Below, one piece after another: positions 1-5,697 of a stretch of DNA of 5,806 nucleotides. Origin of the DNA: Phycisphaerae bacterium (GTDB lineage Bacteria > Planctomycetota > Phycisphaerae > Sedimentisphaerales > Anaerohalosphaeraceae); contig PXAQ01000024.1 of assembly GCA_003567095.1 (NCBI GenBank), positions 1 through 5,806 of the forward strand. The letters run 5' to 3'. A model generated the notes under the pieces. It was not told the origin of the DNA, searched no databases, and was given only the letters and a program-made list of their open reading frames with translations. The stretch's first letter is position 1, and each line of letters starts with the position of its first letter. Both the position numbers and the translations under genes were made by a program.

Positions 1-1
1 C

Positions 2-1030
2 ACGGCCAAACGCATCATCATCGCAACCGGCTCGCGCCCCATCGTCCCGGCGCCCTGGCAGGCCTTCGGCAGCCGCATCCTGACCAGCGACACGCTGTTT
101 GAAATCGACACGCTGCCGCCGACGATGGCGGTCATCGGTGTGGGAGCCATCGGCGCCGAACTGGGCCAGGCCCTGGCTCGACTGGGCGTCGATGTGGCCA
201 TTGTCTCGCAGTCCCAGCGCATCGCCGGCCTGTCGGATCCGGAGGTAACCGCCTCGGCCGCGGCGGCCCTGTCCCGGGAGCTGCCGCTGTGGCGCGGCCA
301 TCCGGCCGAGCTGACCGACAACGGGCAGACCCTGACCGTCGCCGCCGGGGGGCACACAAAAGAGGTCGCCGCGGTGCTGGTCAGCATCGGACGCAGACCG
401 AACCTCGATGACCTGGGGCTGGCTAAGATCGGTGTGCCGCTGGATGACAACGGTGTGCCGCAGTACGCTCCCGATACGCTGCAGGTCGGCGATCTGCCGA
501 TCTTCATCGCCGGCGACGCCAACGACAAAGACCCCATCCTGCACGAGGCTTGGGACGACGGGCGGGTGGCCGGGTACAATGCCGTGCGCGACGAGCCGGC
601 CTGCTTCAAACGCCGCACGCCTTTGAAGGTAACGTTTACACATCCGAATATTGTGCTGGTCGGGCGGCAGTACAAGCAATTGAAGGAAGCGGAGATTCTC
701 ATCGGACAGTGCGACTTCAGCAGTCAGGGGCGGGCGATGATCTGCGATGAAAACGTCGGCTTGCTTCGCGTTTACGCCAAGCCGAAAGACGGGCGGCTGT
801 TGGGCGCCGAGATGGCCGCCCCGGCCGGCGAGCACCTGGGACATCTTCTGGCCTGGGCGATTGCCCAAAAGCTGACGGTCTTTGATGTGCTGCGGATGCC
901 GTTTTATCATCCGGTCATCGAAGAAGGCCTGCGGACGGCCCTGCAGGACGCAGCCCGACAGGTTGCCGAGCAGCCGCATTTTCCGGAGATGGCCTTCTGC
1001 GATGAAACGCCCTTGACGCCGTTGTCCTGA
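2..1030 (+). CDS. lpd: Dihydrolipoamide dehydrogenase-type flavoprotein, 5'-truncated by window edge
   Basis: The reading frame is open from base 2 and ends at TGA 1028-1030, giving 342 visible residues. The normal length of the family is about 460, so about 120 N-terminal residues, including the first FAD motif and the CxxxxC redox disulfide, lie outside the window. Visible in order are ATGSRP (fragment residues 8-13), the NAD-binding Rossmann motif GVGAIGAE (46-53), VSIGRRPN (127-134), and the second FAD motif IFIAGDAND (167-175). The C-terminal dimerisation domain follows, with YHPVIEEGLRTAL (302-314). In the family, the His and the Glu five residues later form the dyad that deprotonates the dihydrolipoamide thiol, and both are present here (H303, E308). 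The expected reaction is NAD+-dependent reoxidation of a dihydrolipoyl group in a 2-oxoacid dehydrogenase or glycine-cleavage complex in the cytoplasm. No E1, E2 or gcv partner is visible, so the actual substrate is unknown. Other class I disulfide reductases are possible, but the His/Glu dyad argues for the Lpd type. The ATG at 125 is internal and is not a real start. Confidence 0.85.
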   Translation, partial: TAKRIIIATGSRPIVPAPWQAFGSRILTSDTLFEIDTLPPTMAVIGVGAIGAELGQALARLGVDVAIVSQSQRIAGLSDPEVTASAAAALSRELPLWRGHPAELTDNGQTLTVAAGGHTKEVAAVLVSIGRRPNLDDLGLAKIGVPLDDNGVPQYAPDTLQVGDLPIFIAGDANDKDPILHEAWDDGRVAGYNAVRDEPACFKRRTPLKVTFTHPNIVLVGRQYKQLKEAEILIGQCDFSSQGRAMICDENVGLLRVYAKPKDGRLLGAEMAAPAGEHLGHLLAWAIAQKLTVFDVLRMPFYHPVIEEGLRTALQDAARQVAEQPHFPEMAFCDETPLTPLS

Positions 1031-1062
1031 GGCAAAAGGGCGAAAGGTAACTGTGTGTAAAC

Positions 1063-1085
1063 CGGCTGCGCCGAGGGCGATTTTT
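1063..1085 (+). terminator. Possible weak intrinsic terminator after the flavoprotein gene
   Basis: CGGC (1063-1066) and GCCG (1070-1073) can pair around a three-base loop, and a T run occurs at 1081-1085. The stem has only four pairs and the gap between stem and T run is longer than in standard rho-independent terminators. This is therefore a weak candidate placed where a terminator would be expected. Confidence 0.2.
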
Positions 1086-1119
1086 ATATCCCTCATGCGA
1101 TCCGAACACAAAAAAGAGG

Positions 1120-1148
1120 TTGCGATTATCGGGCAAAAATTGTACACT
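1120..1148 (+). promoter_or_regulatory. Candidate sigma70-type promoter for the islet genes
   Basis: A -35-like TTGCGA (1120-1125) and a -10-like TACACT (1143-1148) are separated by exactly 17 bp. Each hexamer matches four of six consensus positions. Transcription would begin near 1155 and run into the small ORF and the 73-aa membrane-protein gene. The site is at the left end of the AT-rich islet, so the islet may carry its own promoter. AT-rich DNA produces promoter-like matches easily; the optimal spacer is the main support. Confidence 0.4.
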
Positions 1149-1158
1149 ATAGGGCAAA
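1127..1158 (+). repeat. 11-bp direct repeat, 21-bp period, overlapping the promoter
   Basis: TATCGGGCAAA (1127-1137) and TATAGGGCAAA (1148-1158) match at ten of eleven bases. Their starts are 21 bp apart, about two helical turns, so both copies face the same side of the DNA. One copy lies in the spacer of the candidate promoter and the other covers the end of the -10 element and the expected start site. That layout would suit a regulator binding as a tandem pair. It may also be chance. Confidence 0.4.
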
Positions 1159-1202
1159 TGCAGTCGCAGGCTTTTCAGCAGAGAAACCATAAACAGCAGA
1201 AA

Positions 1203-1370
1203 ATGGGAGTTTTTAATGAGGACCAGCTTGCTTGCTCACTGTCTAAGCGTATTAATAGAAACACTTTACGTTTGCCCAATGTGCCTGACCCTTCATATTC
1301 GACCTGGAAAGTCGCATATTTGATTACTTCGATTACTGGAAGGATATTTTATGGCAATCAATTGGAATAA
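1203..1370 (+). CDS. Doubtful small ORF, 55 aa, unrecognised
   Basis: The frame is open from further upstream (GTG 1053, ATG 1095, ATG 1158) to TAA 1368-1370. ATG 1203 is the last ATG of this frame and is chosen conservatively, because 1053 and 1095 lie upstream of or inside the candidate promoter. No clear Shine-Dalgarno precedes 1203. ATG 1158 has AGGG only three bases upstream. The codons from 1203 onward look coding-like, with many purine-N-pyrimidine triplets, and the peptide contains LPNVPDPSYSTWKVAYL. I recognise no family, signal peptide or membrane helix. Its end overlaps the start of the 73-aa gene by 20 bases, which would allow translational coupling. It could equally be an untranslated leader, and a competing 35-codon frame exists at 1216-1323. 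Confidence 0.25.
   Translation: MGVFNEDQLACSLSKRINRNTLRLPNVPDPSYSTWKVAYLITSITGRIFYGNQLE
1338..1344 (+). promoter_or_regulatory. Ribosome binding site of the 73-aa membrane protein
   Basis: GGAAGGA is followed by a six-base spacer and ATG 1351. This is the best Shine-Dalgarno sequence in the islet and supports that start. Confidence 0.65.
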
Positions 1371-1572
1371 AGGTCTGCGGCGGCTTACGTTGGTTTTATC
1401 GATTCTTGCCGGCCTTAGTACAGGTGCGATTCAATATGCACAAACAAAAGATTTGCTTGAAACAGTTATGGTCACTTTCCTCTTTATTGTTTCTTTTTGG
1501 GCATTATATGTATCTGTTTATTGGGTTGCCCGCCCTCTGATTCTTTATATTGCTCGTGGTTTTCGTTCATAA
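1351..1572 (+). CDS. Small two-helix membrane protein, 73 aa, unknown function
   Basis: The start at ATG 1351 is supported by GGAAGGA six bases upstream; the stop is TAA 1570-1572. The protein has two hydrophobic segments, about residues 11-30 (beginning RLTLVLSILAGL) and 38-60 (TVMVTFLFIVSFWALYVSVYWV). A short loop with TKDLLE separates them. Basic residues (K7, R10, R11; R61, R69, R72) flank the hairpin on both outer sides, so by the positive-inside rule both termini should be cytoplasmic. The second helix is rich in aromatic residues. I see no catalytic motif and cannot name a family. Codon use is AT-rich, unlike the flanking genes, and matches the 154-aa gene downstream. It may be co-transcribed with the small ORF upstream. 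Toxin, small regulatory membrane protein and accessory subunit are all possible, with nothing to decide between them. Confidence 0.65.
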   Translation: MAINWNKGLRRLTLVLSILAGLSTGAIQYAQTKDLLETVMVTFLFIVSFWALYVSVYWVARPLILYIARGFRS

Positions 1573-1686
1573 TTCTATCACAATTAACTTTTACATCAAT
1601 ATGAGAACAAAAATGCCTGATCCTTTCAATTTCCCTGACCAAAATTTTCTATTACAGTTTGCAAAAACCTAAAGAGACGCGACATT
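1573..1686 (+). other. AT-rich gap between the two membrane-protein genes
   Basis: This 114-bp gap is AT-rich and contains no convincing promoter, terminator or RNA gene. A 23-codon frame (1601-1672) is present but lacks a ribosome binding site. Confidence 0.5.
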
Positions 1687-2151
1687 ATGATTGAGAGCAA
1701 GTTAGAACTACCGCAGGATAAAGTTGAGGAAATGAAGAAGATGATATGGGCGAATATCTCCGACTCTGTATATGCGTACACCATACGCTTGATTAATTTA
1801 CCGATTGGACAGTTAGCGTCAATAGTACTAGATGAGGTTAATGCACGAAAAAAACGACTAAAGAACTTGATTTTGTGCAAGCGTATATTATTTCTGGTTA
1901 TGCTCGGCTCAGTTATTTTTGCATGCTTTAGCTGGTCTTACCCCCCTCTATTTTTGACAGTTGGTCTTTTGCTTTTGTGGCTACTTTTTATTTCTCCTCG
2001 CCAATCCGCGACTAATATTTCGATCGCTGCAAGGATAGAAGTTTTCTCTTTAATGTTACGCGACGAAAAATTTTTGTCACGTGTCGAAGAGATTGTTGGT
2101 TGTGAGTTGCCGTTTGCTGACATACGTAGTGGCCATGACGAGAAAACGTAA
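1687..2151 (+). CDS. Membrane protein with a two-helix hairpin, 154 aa, unknown function
   Basis: ATG 1687 is the first usable start after an in-frame stop at 1636-1638; the gene ends at TAA 2149-2151. The Shine-Dalgarno is poor, with only AGAG about ten bases upstream. Residues 1-60 are soluble and helix-prone, ending in a basic patch (RKKRLKN, 54-60). Two transmembrane helices follow at about 65-83 and 86-103, joined by a very short turn containing SYPP. A cytoplasmic tail of about 50 residues contains a likely amphipathic helix (RIEVFSLMLRDEKFLSRVEEIV, about 116-137, shown only for composition). Both ends are predicted to be cytoplasmic. The layout of soluble helix, tight hairpin and C-terminal helix recalls 2-TM effector proteins such as SLATT-domain proteins. 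I see no diagnostic motif, so that is only a hypothesis. It lies in the AT-rich islet, 114 bp after another small membrane protein and convergent with the helicase gene. Confidence 0.6.
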   Translation: MIESKLELPQDKVEEMKKMIWANISDSVYAYTIRLINLPIGQLASIVLDEVNARKKRLKNLILCKRILFLVMLGSVIFACFSWSYPPLFLTVGLLLLWLLFISPRQSATNISIAARIEVFSLMLRDEKFLSRVEEIVGCELPFADIRSGHDEKT

Positions 2152-2194
2152 AGAGTCAAATCTCATATAGCCCGTTGACGTGGTATTAGTGAAT

Positions 2195-2229
2195 CAAACT
2201 GAGACCGTTTTAAAATGAGTTTGTCTCGG
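2195..2229. terminator. Inverted repeats at the convergent gene ends, possible weak terminator
   Basis: Two mutually exclusive stems can form here: CAAACT (2195-2200) with AGTTTG (2218-2223), and GAGAC (2201-2205) with GTCTC (2223-2227). Both have 17-base loops. They sit over the stop codon of the helicase gene and about 45 bp beyond the end of the 154-aa gene, where termination is expected from both sides. The stems are short and neither strand has a clear T run after them. Confidence 0.2.
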
Positions 2230-4204
2230 GGGTGACGATTTCGGTGCGGCATTCGGGGATGGCGGCGATGAATTGGCGGCCGTAGGGCTTTTTGACGATG
2301 CGGCTGTCCAGGATGACGACCATGCCGGTGTCTGTTTTGTTGCGGATGAGGCGGCCAAAGCCCTGTTTGAATTTGATAATCGCCATTGGAAGCTGATAGT
2401 GCATGAAGGGATTTTGCCCCTTTTGACGCATACGTTCGATGCGCCCCTGAATCAGCGGGTGGCTGGGCACGGCAAACGGCAGCCGCACGATAATGACATT
2501 GGACAGCGCCTGGCCGGGTACATCAACGCCCTGCCAGAAGCTGTCGGTGCCGAACAATACGCACCGGCTGCCTTGTTTGAACTGTGACAGCAGGCGGTCG
2601 CGATCCAGTCCGCCGCCCTGAATCAGGATGTCCATCTGCTGGTCGGCCAGCCAGTCGTCCAGGCGCTGGGCCATCTGCCGCAGCATCGCGTAGCTGGTAA
2701 ACAGCACAAACGCCCGGCCGCCGCTTTTGAGCAGATATTTCTGAATGGCCCCGGCGGCGCGGTCGATAAAGTCCGCCGCGTTCGGGTCGGGCATCTGGGC
2801 CTCGACATACAGCGTCACCTGCCTGGCGTAGTCAAAGGGCGAGCCGGCCTGCAGCGCCTCAAAGTCATCCAGCCCGATGCGCTCGGCAAAAAAGGCGAAG
2901 CCTTCCTTGTCAGCATCGCCGCAACTGAGTGTGGCGCTGGTCAGCACAACCGACTCGTGCGCCTCAAACAGGCTCTCGCGCAGATACGGCGCAACATCCA
3001 GCGGCGCGGCCCGCAGGGTTACCCGCTTGCGTTTGCCGCTGTCGGCCTCGACCCAATACACGCAATCCTGGCGGCTCTGCCGGAGAAAATCGTTCACATC
3101 GGTTTCCAGACCCGCCAGTTGATCGACGCTGCGGCCCAATTCGAAGCGGTCCTGCTCATCCTTGAGCGAGCGGGCCAGCTTGACCAGCGTCAGCCGCAAT
3201 TGCTTCAGCGCTGGGGACAGATTGTCATCGACAAAGCCCGCCTGGCAGCGCCCGCCGGTCTCATCACCGGCGTGGGCCAGCCAGGCCTGCACCTGTGCGA
3301 AAAACAGTTGCTGGGCCGTGCGGCATTGCCGTACCTGCTGACGCGCCTCCTGGGCCTCGTTCAGATGCGCCAGCACGCCGCGCCGCCGTCGGCTGTGATA
3401 AAGCCGATCCAGTATCGAAGCGATGGCGTATTGGCTGATGTGAATGCCGAAATGCTCCTCGGCGACATGCTCCAGCGTATGGGCCTCGTCGAGCACGACA
3501 TACGTGTACTCTGGCAGCACGCCGACGCCCTGGGCCTTGAGGACAAGATCACTGCACAACAGCGCGTGGTTGGCCACGACGATATCGGCCGCCTCAAGCT
3601 GCCGCCGCGCCCGCCAGTAAAAACACTGCGGATGATGCGCGCATTTGCGTCCTTTGCAGTTGCCGTGTTCGCTTTGGACCGCCTGCCAGATCTGCGGCGG
3701 CGGCAGTTCCGGCACATCGCTCAGCGTCCCGTCCTCGGTTTGCGCAGCCCAATCGGCAAGCGCGATCAGGGCGATACCGCCGTCATCAAAGAGGCTTTGC
3801 CGGCGGTGCCGGGCGTACTCCAGCCGCCGCTTGCACAGGTAGTGTCCCCGTCCTTTGGCCAGTCGGACGACAAAACCGGCGTCAATCAGCGTCTCGAGAA
3901 AGGGGATGTCCTTTTGAATCAATTGCTGCTGGAGATTGATGGTGTAGGTGCTGATGACCACGCGCCCGGCCTTGCGCAGCGCGGCGTCAATAGCCGCGGA
4001 CAGATAGGCAAAGCTCTTGCCCACACCCGTGCCGGCCTCGACGGCCAAGTGGAAGCGCTGGCGAAAGGCCTGCTGCACCCGCCGAGCCATCGCAAGCTGT
4101 TCATCGCGCGACTCAAAGCCCGGCCATCGCTGGGCCGCCAGCCCCTCGTGACCCAGCAGACGATCGGCGTCCAGACCGTCCTGTTGTTCGGCAAATGAAA
4201 TCAC
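2210..4204 (-). CDS. dinG: DinG/XPD-family iron-sulfur ATP-dependent DNA helicase, 664 aa
   Basis: This is a superfamily 2 helicase of the Rad3/XPD/DinG group; in that family the enzymes unwind DNA 5' to 3' using ATP. Residues are numbered from GTG 4204. An R-D-E-Q segment at about 33-36 resembles a Q-motif. Walker A AGTGVGKS is at 57-64, motif Ia (STYTINLQQQ) at 85-94, DEAH at 239-242 and motif III LTSATL at 421-426. Motif V (FGTDSFWQGVDVPG) is at 551-564 and motif VI QGFGRLIR at 614-621. Four cysteines, C124, C183, C188 and C194, are placed as in the 4Fe-4S domain of E. coli DinG, with the same C-x4-C-x5-C spacing of the last three. All key residues are intact. No N-terminal exonuclease domain is present. 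The frame extends to TTG 4210, but GTG 4204 is preferred because AGGGGA lies six bases upstream of it. The gene starts 39 bp after the TPR gene on the same strand, so co-transcription is likely. The related YoaA is an alternative name. Likely roles are R-loop removal and replication-associated repair. Confidence 0.9.
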   Translation of the reverse strand: MISFAEQQDGLDADRLLGHEGLAAQRWPGFESRDEQLAMARRVQQAFRQRFHLAVEAGTGVGKSFAYLSAAIDAALRKAGRVVISTYTINLQQQLIQKDIPFLETLIDAGFVVRLAKGRGHYLCKRRLEYARHRRQSLFDDGGIALIALADWAAQTEDGTLSDVPELPPPQIWQAVQSEHGNCKGRKCAHHPQCFYWRARRQLEAADIVVANHALLCSDLVLKAQGVGVLPEYTYVVLDEAHTLEHVAEEHFGIHISQYAIASILDRLYHSRRRRGVLAHLNEAQEARQQVRQCRTAQQLFFAQVQAWLAHAGDETGGRCQAGFVDDNLSPALKQLRLTLVKLARSLKDEQDRFELGRSVDQLAGLETDVNDFLRQSRQDCVYWVEADSGKRKRVTLRAAPLDVAPYLRESLFEAHESVVLTSATLSCGDADKEGFAFFAERIGLDDFEALQAGSPFDYARQVTLYVEAQMPDPNAADFIDRAAGAIQKYLLKSGGRAFVLFTSYAMLRQMAQRLDDWLADQQMDILIQGGGLDRDRLLSQFKQGSRCVLFGTDSFWQGVDVPGQALSNVIIVRLPFAVPSHPLIQGRIERMRQKGQNPFMHYQLPMAIIKFKQGFGRLIRNKTDTGMVVILDSRIVKKPYGRQFIAAIPECRTEIVTPETNSF

Positions 4205-4210
4205 CCGCAA

Positions 4211-4216
4211 TCCCCT
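4211..4216 (-). promoter_or_regulatory. Ribosome binding site that favours the GTG start of the helicase
   Basis: On the minus strand AGGGGA is followed by six bases and GTG 4204. The alternative TTG at 4210 directly abuts this site and would be too close for normal initiation. Confidence 0.5.
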
Positions 4217-4243
4217 GGCCGCTGAAGGCAGTTCGTGCTCATC

Positions 4244-5680
4244 TTAGTCCGGCACAATGACATCGCGCAGAATCTGCACGGCCCGGTCATCGGGCAATTG
4301 TTCCGAGGCGGTTCGAATGGCCTGCGCTGCGCGGTCGGGCTTGCCGTCGTGATGCAGGACAAAAGCCATCATAAACGCCAGTTGGCCCGAGCCGCTTCGC
4401 TCCTGCCAGTTGGTCATCTCAATGAGGCGATTTTCAAATACATCCCGATCGTCGATCAATCGGGCCAGATCCACCGGTTCGGTGGCGACCTTTTCATTGA
4501 GCATGATCGCCTGACGCAGGTTAAAGGCGCTGCTCATATACTCCCCGGCCGCGAACAGGGCAAACGCCCGTCCGGCATAGGGGCGGGCATCATTCGGCGC
4601 CCAAGCGATGGCCAGTTCGAAGGCATCGGCGGCTTTGTAGAATTTGCCCTCGCCAAGAAAGTGTCCTCCTGCCGACAGGTACCTGTTGACGCGCGCCGCG
4701 GCCAGTTGTTCATACGATCCATACCGTCCCAGCAGCGCCCGCGCCTCAGCGCGAGCGTCTTCGGACAGGTCGTAAGCGTCCCAATCCAGCGGGTCCGCAT
4801 CTGGTTGTCGCGGTTCGGCGGGCGTGTCCTGATCGGGGTCGTCAAGCTGTTGGCGCACCAGCCGATCAATGCGTTCGGCCTGCTGGTCGCGCAGTTGACG
4901 CTCATATTCGTCGGCGTCGTATGGGTCGTCATCATCAAAAAACGCTTCCGGAATGGCCGGCTCGGCGTCATCCTCAGGCGAGGGCTCTTCAACCGGCGGT
5001 ATCTCGGTGGGCTCTTCGGGTCGTTGTTCCAGTTCCTCGGCCAGCAGATAGTCTCTAAAGAAGATCGAATCGACCCGGTCCTCAGCATCGATCGGGTCGT
5101 CGATGTCGTCGCGCCGCAGCGTCGGCTCAGGGTCGTCGTGAAGCTGCATCTGCCCTTGCAAAATGCGCTCCAGCTCGGCAGCACTGAGCGACTGCGGGCG
5201 GGTCCGCGTCCTGTACGGCGTGTCAACCGTCTGTGCCAGCATCGGCGGGATGTAAGGGTCAGCCATGCCATGCTCGGGAATGATCGGCGAAAACACATCG
5301 GCTCCGTCTACCCGAACCGTGGTGGCTGCGGCACGTCGCGGGTCAACGTAGGGGCGGTATTGCCCCGGGGCCCGATCGGCGGCGATGGGGTCGTGAGCGC
5401 GTCTGAGAAAATTGTCCACCGGACTTCTGGACGCCGAGCCGTAATAGTACCCGGAGCTATATGGAACCGGTCCGCGAAAATGGGCCAGGCCACCGACATG
5501 GCCGGAAACGACGGGGTCCCGACCCATATCATGGGGCCGACTGCGGATCAAGCCGCTGCGCTGCGCGCTGGGCACCGCGGTCGGCGGGCCGATCGGCGAG
5601 CGGACATTGGGATTTTCCACCGCCCACAGCGGCGCGGCCAAGACCGCAACAATAATGTAAACGATAGCGTTTGGTTTCAT
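4244..5680 (-). CDS. Exported tetratricopeptide-repeat protein with acidic linker, 478 aa
   Basis: ATG 5680 is chosen because it begins a typical signal peptide: MKPN, then the hydrophobic IVYIIVAVLAAPLW, with probable cleavage after the Ala at residue 20. The frame continues upstream to GTG 5779, but that stretch overlaps a better coding frame of the preceding gene. After the signal comes a low-complexity region rich in Pro, Arg, Gly and Tyr (YYYGSASRSP). A strongly acidic, proline-rich linker follows at about 215-295, with PEEPTEIPPVEEPSPEDD and FFDDDDPYDADEYE. The C-terminal part carries TPR-like helix pairs at about 338-368 (GKFYKAADAFELAIAWAPND), 369-400 (PYAGRAFALFAAGEYMSSAF) and 430-465 (AFMMAFVLHHDGKPDRAAQA). 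TPRs normally bind other proteins, so a periplasmic or envelope scaffold role is plausible; no enzymatic motif is visible. It follows the upstream gene by 17 bp and precedes the helicase by 39 bp. The Shine-Dalgarno is weak. The precise function is unknown. Confidence 0.8.
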   Translation of the reverse strand: MKPNAIVYIIVAVLAAPLWAVENPNVRSPIGPPTAVPSAQRSGLIRSRPHDMGRDPVVSGHVGGLAHFRGPVPYSSGYYYGSASRSPVDNFLRRAHDPIAADRAPGQYRPYVDPRRAAATTVRVDGADVFSPIIPEHGMADPYIPPMLAQTVDTPYRTRTRPQSLSAAELERILQGQMQLHDDPEPTLRRDDIDDPIDAEDRVDSIFFRDYLLAEELEQRPEEPTEIPPVEEPSPEDDAEPAIPEAFFDDDDPYDADEYERQLRDQQAERIDRLVRQQLDDPDQDTPAEPRQPDADPLDWDAYDLSEDARAEARALLGRYGSYEQLAAARVNRYLSAGGHFLGEGKFYKAADAFELAIAWAPNDARPYAGRAFALFAAGEYMSSAFNLRQAIMLNEKVATEPVDLARLIDDRDVFENRLIEMTNWQERSGSGQLAFMMAFVLHHDGKPDRAAQAIRTASEQLPDDRAVQILRDVIVPD

Positions 5681-5697
5681 GGTCTGTCTGCCTGTAT

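Larger units (their letters stand above)
1031..1202 (+). other. Leader region between the lpd-type gene and the AT-rich islet
   Basis: No convincing gene is seen here. Composition changes from GC-rich to AT-rich at about 1080. The first part contains a four-base-pair hairpin (1063-1066 with 1070-1073) followed seven bases later by a run of five T at 1081-1085. This could be a very weak terminator for the upstream flavoprotein gene. The second part carries the candidate promoter and direct repeat listed separately. A frame starting at GTG 1053 is open across the region, but its upstream part has no ribosome binding site and reads through the promoter. Confidence 0.5.

Noticed and set aside
1601..1672. 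23-codon frame beginning MRTKMPDPFNFPDQ
   Set aside because: It has no ribosome binding site and is too short to support. It may be a remnant, but nothing confirms that.
1626..1880. Minus-strand 84-codon frame, and a second at 1938-2159
   Set aside because: Both lie antisense to the 154-aa membrane-protein gene, and nothing in either supports coding.
1031..2209. Islet as an insertion sequence or integrated element with attachment sites
   Set aside because: No transposase, integrase, terminal inverted repeats or flanking direct duplications could be found by eye at either boundary.
2957..4198. Long open frame (413 codons) on the + strand
   Set aside because: It lies entirely antisense to the DinG-type helicase, whose motifs are all intact. 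Long antisense frames are common opposite GC-rich genes, and the translation shows no recognisable domain.
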